Source: Christensenella sp. UBA5893 (GTDB taxonomy: Bacteria; Bacillota; Clostridia; Christensenellales; UBA1242). Taken from it: a stretch of 64,000 nucleotides of DNA. Numbering within the stretch: the stretch's first letter is position 1; the number at the start of each line of letters is the position of its first letter. The position numbers and the translations under genes are program-made. Where the stretch lies: assembly GCA_002431905.1 (NCBI GenBank), contig DJER01000033.1:1384-65383 (forward strand), given 5' to 3'. Shown one piece after another: positions 23,654 to 33,231 of this stretch. The notes under the pieces are model-generated. The model ran no database searches. It saw only the letters and a list, made by a program, of their open reading frames with translations, and had not been told where the DNA came from.

Positions 23654-24613
23654 AACATAGCAAAAGTAAAATCCAAGTATTCCAACAATTGGATAAAGTG
23701 TGCCAACAAAAGTGTCAAACTTAATTAAGCTTAAAGTAATGCAAATCAAAATCGGTAAGACGGTGTTCATACTCTTTTTCTTGAAATTGAAAAAAAATTT
23801 TAATGTCACAAGTGTAGAGAATAAAGTTGTTAAGATGGCAACTTGAATACAGCAAAAATAAATAATATACAAGACATTATTTTTGCCGGCAAGGAACAAT
23901 AGTGGCATAGAATATCCAAGGGCTTTGTGGTTGCACAATTCACAAGTTATTATAAACATCATAACAATGCATAAGATAGCAGATGAAAAAAATCCAACTC
24001 TTTTGCATTGTTTTGTGTTAAGTCCAAAAGAAGACTTTGCAATAACAAAGTAAGATAAAAATACATTTCGGCAAACATAGTTTATGGCATTGTATGGCAT
24101 AAGAATAATGTTGCTTAATACTATGTTTGTTGGCGTGCCAAAATTCGAAAAACAAACAATTGTCAAAACGCCCAAAACAATAGGGAACAAAAAACCACAA
24201 ATATTAAGCAAGCTTGATATGTCATAGTGCAAAACAATGCAACAAACAACAAGCAAAATTGCAAGGTTAAATAAATGTCTTGCCGAAAGCCATTCAACAT
24301 TAAAAGAAGTGTTTATTGCGCTAATCATTGTTGATGACAAAATAATAAAAGATAAAAAAGTGAATATTTTTATTGTTTTTTTATCTTTTTTAAAAACAAT
24401 TAAATTTAATTGTTCCACATTATTTATTTTATTTCTTGAGCCAATTAAAAGTAATTTTGTAATAAAATAATATAAACAAAAAAACATAGGTAAAATAATT
24501 AAATAAGAATAAAATCCAAATTTACTAAAAAATTCAAAAACTTCTTTTCCAGAAATAAATCCTGCACCAATTATTGCACCTATAATTAAAAATATAATTT
24601 TTATTTGTTTCAT
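23570..24613 (-). CDS. YkvI-like integral membrane protein (APC superfamily type)
   Basis: The protein has 347 residues and about ten hydrophobic segments. The start IIGAIIGAGFISGKEVFEFF matches the first-helix motif of YkvI-type proteins in the amino acid-polyamine-organocation superfamily. The substrate is unknown. The last ~28 residues are encoded opposite the end of the ABC permease gene, which is unusual; they are polar and may be an extension. No clear Shine-Dalgarno precedes ATG 24613; the region is almost pure A+T. Confidence 0.75.
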   Translation of the reverse strand: MKQIKIIFLIIGAIIGAGFISGKEVFEFFSKFGFYSYLIILPMFFCLYYFITKLLLIGSRNKINNVEQLNLIVFKKDKKTIKIFTFLSFIILSSTMISAINTSFNVEWLSARHLFNLAILLVVCCIVLHYDISSLLNICGFLFPIVLGVLTIVCFSNFGTPTNIVLSNIILMPYNAINYVCRNVFLSYFVIAKSSFGLNTKQCKRVGFFSSAILCIVMMFIITCELCNHKALGYSMPLLFLAGKNNVLYIIYFCCIQVAILTTLFSTLVTLKFFFNFKKKSMNTVLPILICITLSLIKFDTFVGTLYPIVGILGFYFCYVLMFSNLSFQNSNKHIHNASDKAQDKST

Positions 24614-24688
24614 ATAATATTTTATTATTTAATATCAAAATTTATTATAAATATAAATAAAAATTAAAAAATAAAACAAAATACAAAT

Positions 24689-25309
24689 ATGAATTCAAAA
24701 TTGGTTTGTATTGTATTTAGTGTCCTTTTTGTTTCATTGTGTTTTGGAAGCTTTTGCCCATATCCAAATTTTTTGGGTTCAAACACAATTTTTGCAGGAG
24801 ATCAACAAAAAATAAATGATAAATATGAAGACGAAACCCATAATACAAATTATAATTCAAAAGCAGTAAAAGTGTTGTCGCTTGATTGGTTTGATTTTAT
24901 GAATGAACATTTTACAAAATATGTTGTGATTAGAGTTATTGACATAAAAAGTCAAACTGAATATTACGTAAAAAGATTTGGTGGGTATAATCATGCCGAT
25001 GTTCAAACAATAGACAAGAAAAACACAGCAATTTTTAAAAAGGTATATGGCAATGAATGGTCATGGACAAGACGACCGGTTTGGGTTGAAATTGATGGCA
25101 ATTTTTATGCTGGTTCAACAAATGGTATGCCACATGGTTTTGATATACAAACCGACAATGGTGAAGGCGGGCATACTTGTATACATTTTTTAAACAGCAA
25201 GACGCATGGCACAAAAAGGGTGGACGAACAACATCAAGCATGCGTAAAATATGCAAGCGAAAATGTACAATTGCTAAAAGACTATTTAGAGCAAAAAAAA
25301 GAGATTTGA
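24689..25309 (+). CDS. Secreted protein with HTCIHF motif, possible L,D-transpeptidase-like
   Basis: The protein has 206 residues with an N-terminal hydrophobic signal segment (about 4-22). The C-terminal half has W-x-R-R-P-V-W-V-E-I-D-G and then GGHTCIHFLNSKTHGTKRVD, a His-Cys/His motif pattern seen in secreted peptidoglycan-associated proteins of Clostridia. A transpeptidase-like Cys-His arrangement is possible but I cannot confirm it. The ribosome-binding site is weak. It probably acts outside the membrane. Overall identity is uncertain. Confidence 0.6.
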   Translation: MNSKLVCIVFSVLFVSLCFGSFCPYPNFLGSNTIFAGDQQKINDKYEDETHNTNYNSKAVKVLSLDWFDFMNEHFTKYVVIRVIDIKSQTEYYVKRFGGYNHADVQTIDKKNTAIFKKVYGNEWSWTRRPVWVEIDGNFYAGSTNGMPHGFDIQTDNGEGGHTCIHFLNSKTHGTKRVDEQHQACVKYASENVQLLKDYLEQKKEI

Positions 25310-25329
25310 AAGTAATCAAATCTCTTTTT
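25296..25329. terminator. Bidirectional terminator
   Basis: AAAAAGAGATTTGA (25296-25309) and TCAAATCTCTTTTT (25316-25329) form a perfect 14-bp stem with a six-base loop. It ends both the secreted-protein gene and the leftward ABC exporter operon. Confidence 0.92.
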
Positions 25330-25340
25330 GTAAATCACTC

Positions 25341-27077
25341 TTATGTTATATCTCGTTTTTGGAATATGAAGTTTGAAATGATATTCATAATAACAATCAT
25401 AAGTCCAAGAATAAGTCCACTTGTTGCAAAGTTCGTGTCGGGGAGTATATTCATCCTAAGGAAGCCAAATGAACTATTACCAAAGTATTTGAAGATATCA
25501 AAATGAGCAAAAGGTGTATATTTTAACCAAACTTTATTGACAACGCCACAAAGAACCAATTGTGTTCCATAAAGTATTGATGTCAAGAAAACTGAAAGTG
25601 TGTTTGATTTGAATATTAAACAAATGAACATTGCAAGCGAAATATAGAATAATAGGTTGACAATGCAAGATAATAAGTAAATCAAAAGCAACAAAATTGG
25701 GTTAATTGTTACAATGATTCTTGCATCAAACACAACCAAGCAATCCATAATTGGAAGTCCAAATGATATTATTCCAACAACAAATGACGCAAAGAAAGCA
25801 ATAACAGAAAGCATTGTTCCAAACATTAAGCAAGAAAGGAATTTTCCAGCAAAAAGTTTTGTTCTTGTGTATGGTCTTATTGCAATCATTTTCATTGTTC
25901 CACTTGATTGGTCGCCGGCGATTGAACTGCACGCATAGAATATTGTGAAAATAATAATCAAAATATTCAATATTTGCATTGTGTAAATTGTGTAATCATA
26001 CGCATTTGTGGATTCGCCAGAGTTAGTATTAAAGTTAAATGATTTTAGGTAATTGTAATCAAATTTGTTGTTTTCTATAAGGTAATCATAAATTTGTATT
26101 TGTTCATTAACTTGATATTTTGAAATTTCGCTATAACCAATGATATCTTTGATTTCTGTGTCAGTTTTTTCGCCAACTTTAAGTAACATAAATTTATTGT
26201 TAAGTAGGGTGGCATTCATTTTTTCAAATGAGTTATAGTTGAGTATCAACTTTTGCATTTTGTCAAGGTCAGCTTTTTCAGTGCTATTTTTGTTTGTGTT
26301 ATAAAACTCGTCAACTTCTGCAGAATACAAAGTTTCAAGTTTGTCTTTTGTGTTTGTGTAATAATCTTCAACAAGTTTGTCATAGTCTGTTTTTGAAATC
26401 TCAATTTTTTCATTTTGAACTTGACTTAATATGGTTATTGATTTTTTTATTGAGTAGTGTTCCAAAATTGAATCGCAAAAATCTAAAAAGTATTGTCTAT
26501 CTATTTTGTCGTTAAATGTTTGAGGAAATGCTGAATAAACTTTTTTTACATTATCGTAAATTGCATCATATTGAGCATATGTGATATAAAAGTTTATTGT
26601 TTTTGTTTTGAGGGTAGGCAAGTAACTCAAAAAATCAGAAAGTTTTGTCTTTATCGCTGTTAAGTCAGATATAACTTGATTTCTGTTGAAAGCAGAAGTA
26701 GAGATATAAACTTTTTCGTCATTAAGAGTAACTGTCAAATCTTTGTCAAGTTCGGATAATTTGTCTTGAAAAGTCTTTAACTCATCACTTTTTGTAAGGT
26801 CTTCATACTCATTGTAGATTTTGATGCTTACATTGTCCAAATCTTTTTTTATGTTTGCTTTTGTTAGTGCATTATCAGTTGTTCCATTAAACAATGTATA
26901 CATTTCGCCAACCGTTTCTGCATTCTCATAAAATGAACTTGCAACTGATGTTGTTGGCTTGTATAAGACATTGCTGACAACAAGTGAGATGATAAGAAAG
27001 GCAGTCAAAATAAAAATTGACGGTCTTAAAAATATTTTATTGAATTCAGCATTGGTTAACTTAAATATCTTTTTCAT
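25341..27077 (-). CDS. ABC-2 type exporter permease
   Basis: The protein has 578 residues. One helix near residue 20-40 is followed by a large, Asp/Lys/Thr-rich domain of about 330 residues, and then five or six helices containing SSIAGDQSSGTMKMIAIRPYTRTKLFAGK, the characteristic ABC-2 membrane motif. It would form the channel of an exporter with the adjacent ATPase. The large domain is probably extracellular by topology. AGGAG precedes the ATG. It is the last gene of a three-gene operon; the cargo is unknown. Confidence 0.9.
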   Translation of the reverse strand: MKKIFKLTNAEFNKIFLRPSIFILTAFLIISLVVSNVLYKPTTSVASSFYENAETVGEMYTLFNGTTDNALTKANIKKDLDNVSIKIYNEYEDLTKSDELKTFQDKLSELDKDLTVTLNDEKVYISTSAFNRNQVISDLTAIKTKLSDFLSYLPTLKTKTINFYITYAQYDAIYDNVKKVYSAFPQTFNDKIDRQYFLDFCDSILEHYSIKKSITILSQVQNEKIEISKTDYDKLVEDYYTNTKDKLETLYSAEVDEFYNTNKNSTEKADLDKMQKLILNYNSFEKMNATLLNNKFMLLKVGEKTDTEIKDIIGYSEISKYQVNEQIQIYDYLIENNKFDYNYLKSFNFNTNSGESTNAYDYTIYTMQILNILIIIFTIFYACSSIAGDQSSGTMKMIAIRPYTRTKLFAGKFLSCLMFGTMLSVIAFFASFVVGIISFGLPIMDCLVVFDARIIVTINPILLLLIYLLSCIVNLLFYISLAMFICLIFKSNTLSVFLTSILYGTQLVLCGVVNKVWLKYTPFAHFDIFKYFGNSSFGFLRMNILPDTNFATSGLILGLMIVIMNIISNFIFQKRDIT

Positions 27078-27087
27078 TTTTTCTCCT

Positions 27088-28128
27088 TTAGCTTATAGAA
27101 GTTGTTTTGTTGTGTTCTTTTACAATGTTAACAAACACATCTTCAAGTGAGTAGTCAACATTTCCTGCACCATAAACAAGTATTTTCTTTTTTGTTAATT
27201 CAACAATCACTTGCGAAAGCATATAATTGTCTTTTGAGTTGAAGAACACTTTGTCGCCTTGAATAAGGCACTTTACACCAAATTTATCAAATATTGTTTT
27301 TCCTGCAAAGTTAGGGGCATTGCATTTGATAAACTGTGAACCGGCAATTGTGCATTCTTTTTTTATTTCTTCAAGTGGTTTAACTTCAATTATTTGACCT
27401 TTGTCAATGATTGCAATTGTGTCACACAAATTTTCCATTTCACTTAAGATATGACTTGAAATGAATATTGATATATGCTCACGAGTTGCAAGGTCTTTTA
27501 ACATCATTCTAAATTCTCTTATGCCATTTGCGTCAAGTCCATTTGTTGGTTCGTCAAGTATAAGAAGTTTTGGGTTGTTTAACAATGCTTGAGCAACTCC
27601 CAAACGTTGTTTCATACCAAGTGAGTAGTTTGACACTTTATCCTTGATTCTGTTTTTTAACCCAACAAGAGTTGCAACATAATCAATTCTGGAAAGGGCA
27701 ACTCCACCAGATAGTTTTGCAAAGAACTTTAGGTTGTTGTAACCAGAAAGATATGGATAGAACTCTGGAATTTCTATCATTGCACCAACATAAGAAATTG
27801 CCTTTTCAAAGTCCGTTTTTACTGAATGCCCATAGATGTATGCATCTCCACTTGTTATGCTGGCAAGACCTGTAAGCATTTTTATTGTCGTACTTTTTCC
27901 TGCACCATTTGCACCCAAAAAACCAACAATTTGTCCAGAGTAAATGTCCAACGAAATGTTGTTTACTGCATATCTATCCTTGTATTTTTTGGTAAGATTT
28001 CTTATGCTTAAAATTGGTTTTATCACAGGGGCTTGGGCGTTTGAAGTTCCATTTTGCAAACTTAAATTTTCATTGTTATTAACATTGTTATCATTTTTCC
28101 CAAACAATCTGTTAAATTTAATTTTCAT
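27088..28128 (-). CDS. ABC exporter ATPase
   Basis: The protein has 346 residues. After an unusual 37-residue Asn-rich N-terminal extension come Walker A GANGAGKST (72-80), the signature YSLGMKQR, Walker B LLILDEPTNGLD and the switch histidine in SSHILSEM. A C-terminal regulatory domain of about 100 residues ends in DYSLEDVFVNIV, typical of ABC-2 exporter ATPases. AGGAG lies five bases from ATG 28128; an in-frame GTG at 28134 is less likely. Encoded between DUF4364 and the permease. Confidence 0.93.
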   Translation of the reverse strand: MKIKFNRLFGKNDNNVNNNENLSLQNGTSNAQAPVIKPILSIRNLTKKYKDRYAVNNISLDIYSGQIVGFLGANGAGKSTTIKMLTGLASITSGDAYIYGHSVKTDFEKAISYVGAMIEIPEFYPYLSGYNNLKFFAKLSGGVALSRIDYVATLVGLKNRIKDKVSNYSLGMKQRLGVAQALLNNPKLLILDEPTNGLDANGIREFRMMLKDLATREHISIFISSHILSEMENLCDTIAIIDKGQIIEVKPLEEIKKECTIAGSQFIKCNAPNFAGKTIFDKFGVKCLIQGDKVFFNSKDNYMLSQVIVELTKKKILVYGAGNVDYSLEDVFVNIVKEHNKTTSIS

Positions 28129-28136
28129 AAACACTC

Positions 28137-28685
28137 CTATAAATCACTATCAATCAAAGATTCATAAACGTTTTCATAAATCAAGTGTGCTTTTTCTTTC
28201 CAAATATTAACAGCACCCATTGCACTTTGTCTTGAAGGTGCTTTTATTTTTATTTCAAACATAGGTTCGTCAATAAGGGCAGATCTGATTTTTAGGCAAA
28301 CGGTGTAACTTCCGTCACTGTTTTTGTCGATAGTGCTAACATATTCTTGCGAACGCTTGAAAGCAATACGATTTTCTTTGACATATTTTGAAATTTGTTC
28401 AAGCATTTCTGGGTCGATTCTTTCATAAAAATATGAAAGGCAATTTCGACCAGTGTAGGTGATTGTGTATCTATCTTCCTCACTGTTACCATTTGTTTTG
28501 TAAATAAAACCAGCATCAACAAGGTTATAGATTGTTTCTTTGCAATCCATATAGTTTTTTATCCAGTTGTTTTTGCCATGACAAATATCAACAATAGATT
28601 GCTCTGTTAAAGGTATTTCAATTTGTTCCAATACATAAAGTACAATAAGTTTGTTGACTGTTGATGTTTGCTCGTATTCTTCCAT
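28137..28685 (-). CDS. DUF4364 family protein, probable winged-helix regulator
   Basis: The protein has 182 residues. KLIVLYVLEQIEIPLTEQSI and the following segments to YTITYTGRNCLSYF match the DUF4364 family of Clostridia, which looks like a winged-helix DNA-binding domain with a C-terminal ligand-like domain. It heads the ABC exporter operon and may control it. AGGAGAAG precedes the ATG, and a promoter with TTGACT lies upstream. No biochemical function is established for the family. Confidence 0.85.
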   Translation of the reverse strand: MEEYEQTSTVNKLIVLYVLEQIEIPLTEQSIVDICHGKNNWIKNYMDCKETIYNLVDAGFIYKTNGNSEEDRYTITYTGRNCLSYFYERIDPEMLEQISKYVKENRIAFKRSQEYVSTIDKNSDGSYTVCLKIRSALIDEPMFEIKIKAPSRQSAMGAVNIWKEKAHLIYENVYESLIDSDL

Positions 28686-28707
28686 CTCTTCTCCTAAAAT
28701 ATATTAT

Positions 28708-28736
28708 ATACTAGCATAGTATTTTGTTTTAGTCAA
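28708..28736 (-). promoter_or_regulatory. Promoter of the DUF4364-ABC exporter operon
   Basis: On the - strand TTGACT (28736-28731), 17 bp ending in TGC, TAGTAT (28713-28708). Confidence 0.65.
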
Positions 28737-28906
28737 TTTTTAGAGTATTTTTTATTTAAAATCATTTTTTATGAAAGAACACATTTTATATTAAGATTCA
28801 TTTTGCAAAATGTACAATTTTGCCAAAAGTAATTGCCAAAATTTATTTTTAATTGTTGTCAATTTTTGTCGAATATGCTAAACTGAAATAGTAGGAGAAA
28901 AAATTA

Positions 28907-29734
28907 ATGTTAAACGATAAAGCATTAAAAAGCGTTCAAGCATGCCTAAGTGACTTGGACGAATTGTCAGCAGGTAGATTTATTTTTGCGGAAAATATGA
29001 TAGGAAAAGTTTTGCAAGATATAAGTGAATCTCCAGAGATTTATGGGCTTATTGCCGAGTGTATGAGAAGTTTTAACTTTGACAAAGAATTTAATCGTGC
29101 AAAGGTAAAACTCCCAACAAAAGACGGGTATTTTATGATGCCAGAAAGCAAGGCAATTATTTTGCCACTTGTTTTTTGCATTTTGGTTGATATAAGAGAT
29201 AAAAAATTAAATATGCATGATTTCTTAAAAAACTATTTTCAAAGTGAAGATATTGGTGAATTTGAAAACTTTTCAAGAACAGTAATAAAACCATTTAGAG
29301 ATGCAATTTCATATTGCTTTGGAATGCAAGATAACACCACCGAAGAAACAAAACAAGACGAAGAACTTGAACAAAAAGCAATGCAAGTTGAACAAGCTGA
29401 AATTGAGAATGAGGAAGAACGTCAACAAAAGGTAAAAGAAGAAATCAAAAACGAAAAATTGAAGAATGAAAAAGATAATCAATTTTTTGAAAAAATAATA
29501 AGAATCTCAAATCAAATGCTTGAAGCAATTGACCTTGAAAGGCATATAAAACAAGACCTAAAAGATGACCTTGTTTATTTGCTAAATAATATGATTTCTT
29601 GTGCAAAAAATGGCGATATAAATAATGTTAGTGCATTTATTGTTGCACTAAATTATATTGCAAAACCAGTCAAGAATTTAAGATTTTTATATATGGAATT
29701 AAAGAGCGATTTAACTGAATATTTTGAAAACTAA
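28907..29734 (+). CDS. Hypothetical protein with charged coiled-coil centre
   Basis: The protein has 275 residues. A folded N-terminal part (1-145) and C-terminal part (195-275) are joined by a strongly charged Glu/Lys/Gln helix (about 148-192) likely to be a coiled coil. No signal or membrane segment and no recognised family. TAGGAG precedes the ATG. A TATGCT box at 28874-28879 is a likely -10. Its stop overlaps the stop of the convergent ylbJ-like gene by three bases. Confidence 0.75.
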   Translation: MLNDKALKSVQACLSDLDELSAGRFIFAENMIGKVLQDISESPEIYGLIAECMRSFNFDKEFNRAKVKLPTKDGYFMMPESKAIILPLVFCILVDIRDKKLNMHDFLKNYFQSEDIGEFENFSRTVIKPFRDAISYCFGMQDNTTEETKQDEELEQKAMQVEQAEIENEEERQQKVKEEIKNEKLKNEKDNQFFEKIIRISNQMLEAIDLERHIKQDLKDDLVYLLNNMISCAKNGDINNVSAFIVALNYIAKPVKNLRFLYMELKSDLTEYFEN

Positions 29735-30687
29735 ATTCCAAAAATTAAACATAAAATAAAGCACACGCAACACGACAAAATTGCGTGTGTTATTTTTTGT
29801 AAAATAAAGAATTTGTAAGTTGTTATTTCTTTCAAAAAAGCCATTGCCTGCAAGGTTGTGCAAAGCCCGCCAAAAGATATGATAAACGACAAAATTGTCG
29901 TCTTTATTATTGGAAAAATATCAAGTGAACTAACACTCAAACAGCCCTTTGTGATTTCAAAAATACCATTGATAATTCCACTTGAAATTTTTACACTTAT
30001 TCCCACTTTTGAAAGCACAAAAACAATTGGATAAAATATGTTAAAAATATTTAAAATTTCAATGATAATAAAAGCAACAACAACCATCCCACCAACAGTA
30101 AAAATAGACGTGACAGAATTGTTGACAGAAGCAGACAAATCACCAGTGCAAAAATATGATTTTTTTGAATTTTTGTAGGTATTTTCGCCCTTTATATTTC
30201 TATACAAAAGGCCATTCAAAATCGCTCCAATAATATGCGATAGCAGTAACACAAACCCAATTTTTTTGTCTTGTAACATACCAATTCCAACACTTCCTAA
30301 AATAAACATCGGGCCGGAATTTGATGTAAAAGTCAACGTCTTTTTTGCTTCTAGTTTTGATAGTTGTCCACTTCCATATAAATCACTAACAAGCTTGCTT
30401 CCAACAGGATATCCACTAAGTATGCTAATAAAAAACGCATAACCACTTATTGGTGGGGTTTTGTATAGTTTGTAGGTAAAATTCTTGAATACCAAACTTG
30501 CATTTTGAACGTATTCAAGACTTGTTAAAAGTTTTGTAAAAACAAAAAATGGGAAGAGGGCAGGAAGCAAAACTTTTGCCCAAACTCCTATTGCATTTTT
30601 TGTAACCAAAATATATTTTTGTGGCGAGATTACAAGACACAAAATAATAATTGACACAAGTATCGACAAAACTAACTTTTTTTTCAT
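29731..30687 (-). CDS. ylbJ: YlbJ-like nucleoside-recognition (Gate) domain membrane protein
   Basis: The protein has 318 residues and about eight hydrophobic segments. LLPALFPFFVFTKLL, ILSGYPVGSKLVSDLYGSG and TFTSNSGPMFILGSVGIG are hallmarks of the YlbJ/Gate family, which in Bacillus includes a sporulation integral membrane protein. Its transport substrate is unknown. ATG 30687 has no Shine-Dalgarno; the frame is open to 30768, so the start is uncertain. It is divergent from pta. Presence of YlbJ alone does not show that the organism forms spores. Confidence 0.82.
   Translation of the reverse strand: MKKKLVLSILVSIIILCLVISPQKYILVTKNAIGVWAKVLLPALFPFFVFTKLLTSLEYVQNASLVFKNFTYKLYKTPPISGYAFFISILSGYPVGSKLVSDLYGSGQLSKLEAKKTLTFTSNSGPMFILGSVGIGMLQDKKIGFVLLLSHIIGAILNGLLYRNIKGENTYKNSKKSYFCTGDLSASVNNSVTSIFTVGGMVVVAFIIIEILNIFNIFYPIVFVLSKVGISVKISSGIINGIFEITKGCLSVSSLDIFPIIKTTILSFIISFGGLCTTLQAMAFLKEITTYKFFILQKITHAILSCCVCFILCLIFGI
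29758..29798 (+). terminator. Terminator lying inside the opposite gene
   Basis: CACACGCAA (29762-29770) pairs with TTGCGTGTG (29781-29789), followed by TTATTTTTT. It would end the rightward hypothetical gene, yet it is within the last codons of the leftward ylbJ-like gene. Confidence 0.75.
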
Positions 30688-30693
30688 AAAAAA

Positions 30694-30722
30694 TTGACAA
30701 AAATATTTGTATAAGTTAATAT
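30694..30722 (+). promoter_or_regulatory. Promoter of pta-ackA
   Basis: TTGACA (30694-30699), 17 bp, TAATAT (30717-30722). It lies only seven bases from the start codon of the divergent ylbJ-like gene. Confidence 0.8.
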
Positions 30723-30754
30723 ATGAAAGTAAATGCACTAATAGAAGGATAAAT

Positions 30755-31741
30755 ATGAATTTTTGCAATCAATTATTAAAACTTACAAAAAATAGCAACA
30801 TAAAAATCGTCTTTCCAGAGGCAAGTTTTTCGGATAGAACCATAAAAGCAGTGCAAAAACTCAAAAAACTTGGTGTTTGTGAACCATTGCTTATTGGGGA
30901 TGAAAGTTCGCTTGTTATGCAAAACAAAAAACTTGGCAAGTTTAATATAATCAACCCAAAAACATCGCAACTCACTGAAATGTTGGCACAAAGCCTTTTT
31001 GATGCAAGAAAGGATAAGGGGTTAACTCTTGAAGAAGCAAAAAAACTTATTCTAAATCCTCACTATTTTGCAACAATGCTTGTAAAATGTGGCTATGCAG
31101 ATGGAATGGTTGGTGGCGCAGAAGTAAGCACAAAAGACAACCTTAAACCAGCCTTGCAATTGCTTAAAAATGAGAACAGTTTTGTAAATTCATACACACT
31201 TATTGTTGGCGAAAATGGATTAACAAATAATCCGTTTATAATGACCGATTGTGGACTCATTGAAAATCCAACTGTTGAACAATTGCCGGTTATTGCAAAA
31301 AGGTCGGCAGACGAATATGTGGCACTTACAAAAATAGAGCCAAAAATTGCATTTTTGTCATACTCAACCTATGGCAGTGCAAATAGTGAAGCAACTCAAA
31401 AGATGAGTAAGGCACAAGAAATTTTTAAATTGAATAACAGAGATATAAAATCTGTTGGCGAAGTTCAATTGGATAGTGCTTTGCTTAAAAATGTTGCCAG
31501 CCCAAAAATGGGGGAAGGCAAAGATTTTTATGGTGGAGCAAATGTTTTGGTATTTCCCGAACTAAATTCGGCTAATATATGCTATAAAGCAATTTCTTAT
31601 TTTGGAAAACTTTATGCAATAGGTCCAATAACAGTTGGACTAAAAAAACCTGTAAACGATTTGTCAAGGGGTGCAACTGTTATGGATATAGTTTATTTGA
31701 CAGCAATCACAGTGTTGCAATGTAAAAAGGAGAAAGAATGA
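30755..31741 (+). CDS. pta: Phosphate acetyltransferase
   Basis: The protein has 328 residues, the short form that lacks a regulatory domain. FPEASFSDRTIKAVQKL, GYADGMVGGA, FLSYSTYGSA and VLVFPELNSANICYK are family motifs of the PTA_PTB superfamily. It interconverts acetyl-CoA and acetyl-phosphate. AGAAGGA at 30743-30749 selects ATG 30755. It overlaps ackA by four bases (ATGA), so both enzymes are made together. With phosphoketolase it links sugar cleavage to acetate formation. Confidence 0.96.
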   Translation: MNFCNQLLKLTKNSNIKIVFPEASFSDRTIKAVQKLKKLGVCEPLLIGDESSLVMQNKKLGKFNIINPKTSQLTEMLAQSLFDARKDKGLTLEEAKKLILNPHYFATMLVKCGYADGMVGGAEVSTKDNLKPALQLLKNENSFVNSYTLIVGENGLTNNPFIMTDCGLIENPTVEQLPVIAKRSADEYVALTKIEPKIAFLSYSTYGSANSEATQKMSKAQEIFKLNNRDIKSVGEVQLDSALLKNVASPKMGEGKDFYGGANVLVFPELNSANICYKAISYFGKLYAIGPITVGLKKPVNDLSRGATVMDIVYLTAITVLQCKKEKE

Positions 31742-32934
31742 AAGTATTAGTTATTAACTCAGGTAGTAGCTCACTTAAGTATCAACTTTTTGATATGAAT
31801 GGTGAAAAGGTTATCGCAAAAGGAAATTGCGAAAAAATTGGAGCAAAAGATTCGTTTATTGTCTACAAGGCAAATGGAAAAGAATATAAATTTGATGAAT
31901 TCTTCCCAACTCATAGTGAAGCAATGAACAAAGTTTTAAGCGTATTAACAGACAAAGAAATTGGTGTTTTGAAATCTCTTGACGAAGTTGAAGCATTTGG
32001 TCATAGAGTTCTTCATGGTGGCGAAATCTACAAAGATTCAGTTATCGTTGATGATAAAGTTCTTGCAAATTTGGAAGAACTAAAACCACTTGGCCCACTT
32101 CATATGCCAGCAAACATTGCAGGAATAAAGTCATGTATGGCACTTTGCAAAGGCAAGCCAAACATTGCAGTTTTTGACACTGCATTCCACCAAACAATGC
32201 CAGACTATGCATATATGTATGGACTTCCTTACAGAGATTATGAAGAATTTAAAATAAGAAAATATGGTTTCCATGGAACGTCTCACAAGTATGTTAGTGG
32301 CGAACTTGCAAAACTTACAAACAAACCAATTGAACAAACAAGATTTATCACTGTTCACCTTGGCAATGGCTCAAGTTTGTGTGCAGAAAAAGGCGGAAAG
32401 AGTGTTGATACATCAATGGGATTTACACCACTTGAAGGACTTGTTATGGGAACAAGATGTGGAGATATTGATGCATCTGTTTTGGAATATCTAAGTGAAA
32501 AAACAGGAATGACATTAAAAGAACTTACAACATATATGAACAAAAAGAGTGGAGTCCTTGGAATAAATGGTGTTTCTGGCGATATGAGAGATAATGACGA
32601 CCTTATAAAACAAGGAAACAAAAGAGCAATATTGGCTCAAAATATGATTTGCTACAGAGTTAAAAAGTATATTGGAAGTTATGCAGCGGCAATGGGTGGC
32701 GTTGACGCAATTGCTTTCACAGGTGGTGTTGGTGAAAATAGTAAAGAAATTCGTGAAGAATGCTTGCAAGGTCTTGAATTTATGGGTATTAAACTTGACA
32801 AGAATAAAAATGACAACCTTGCACGTGGAGTTATTGGCGAAATTTCAGCCGATGATAGCAAAGTAAAAGTATATCGCATTCCAACAAATGAAGAGCTTGT
32901 TATTGCAAGAGATTGCGTAAGACTTACAAAATAA
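31738..32934 (+). CDS. ackA: Acetate kinase
   Basis: The protein has 398 residues, full family length. MKVLVINSGSSSLKYQLF at the start, GHRVLHGG, KYGFHGTSHKYV, HLGNGSS and FTGGVGENS form the ASKHA-fold active site. It transfers phosphate from acetyl-phosphate to ADP, giving ATP and acetate, the energy-yielding end of the phosphoketolase route. Translationally coupled to pta. Confidence 0.98.
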   Translation: MKVLVINSGSSSLKYQLFDMNGEKVIAKGNCEKIGAKDSFIVYKANGKEYKFDEFFPTHSEAMNKVLSVLTDKEIGVLKSLDEVEAFGHRVLHGGEIYKDSVIVDDKVLANLEELKPLGPLHMPANIAGIKSCMALCKGKPNIAVFDTAFHQTMPDYAYMYGLPYRDYEEFKIRKYGFHGTSHKYVSGELAKLTNKPIEQTRFITVHLGNGSSLCAEKGGKSVDTSMGFTPLEGLVMGTRCGDIDASVLEYLSEKTGMTLKELTTYMNKKSGVLGINGVSGDMRDNDDLIKQGNKRAILAQNMICYRVKKYIGSYAAAMGGVDAIAFTGGVGENSKEIREECLQGLEFMGIKLDKNKNDNLARGVIGEISADDSKVKVYRIPTNEELVIARDCVRLTK

Positions 32935-32945
32935 CAAAATTTTTG

Positions 32946-32974
32946 TTGACAATAGCAAAAAATGTATATATAAT
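32946..32974 (+). promoter_or_regulatory. Consensus promoter of rpmF
   Basis: TTGACA (32946-32951), 17 bp, TATAAT (32969-32974): an exact match. The leader then has a small hairpin, CTGCC with GGCAG near 32992-33008, before AGGAGG. Confidence 0.9.
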
Positions 32975-33029
32975 GTGTTAAGTAAAATAAACTGCCAGAG
33001 TAGGGCAGGTGGAAATATAGGAGGATAAA

Positions 33030-33227
33030 ATGGCAGTTCCAAAGCGTAAAGTATCAAAAGCAAGAAGAGATAAAAGAAATTCAGCAAACTTCAAGGCAGG
33101 TGTTGCAACTTTGGTTGAATGTCCAGAATGTCATGCACAAAAACAACCACACAAGGTTTGTCCAAAATGCGGATATTACAACGGAAAACAAGTTGTTGAA
33201 ACTGAAAAGAAAGAAAAGAAAAATTAA
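33030..33227 (+). CDS. rpmF: 50S ribosomal protein L32
   Basis: The protein has 65 residues. MAVPKRKVSKARRDKRNSA is diagnostic. Two CxxC pairs (CPEC and CPKC) form the zinc ribbon. It has its own consensus promoter and a strong terminator, and is separated from the main ribosomal cluster, as is common. Confidence 0.97.
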   Translation: MAVPKRKVSKARRDKRNSANFKAGVATLVECPECHAQKQPHKVCPKCGYYNGKQVVETEKKEKKN

Positions 33228-33231
33228 TTAT

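Noticed and set aside
30687..30768. Longer start for the YlbJ-like protein at 30768
   Set aside because: The extension would cover the pta promoter and start region and begins with TTG without a ribosome-binding site; the ATG at 30687 fits the family better, though it also lacks a clear site.
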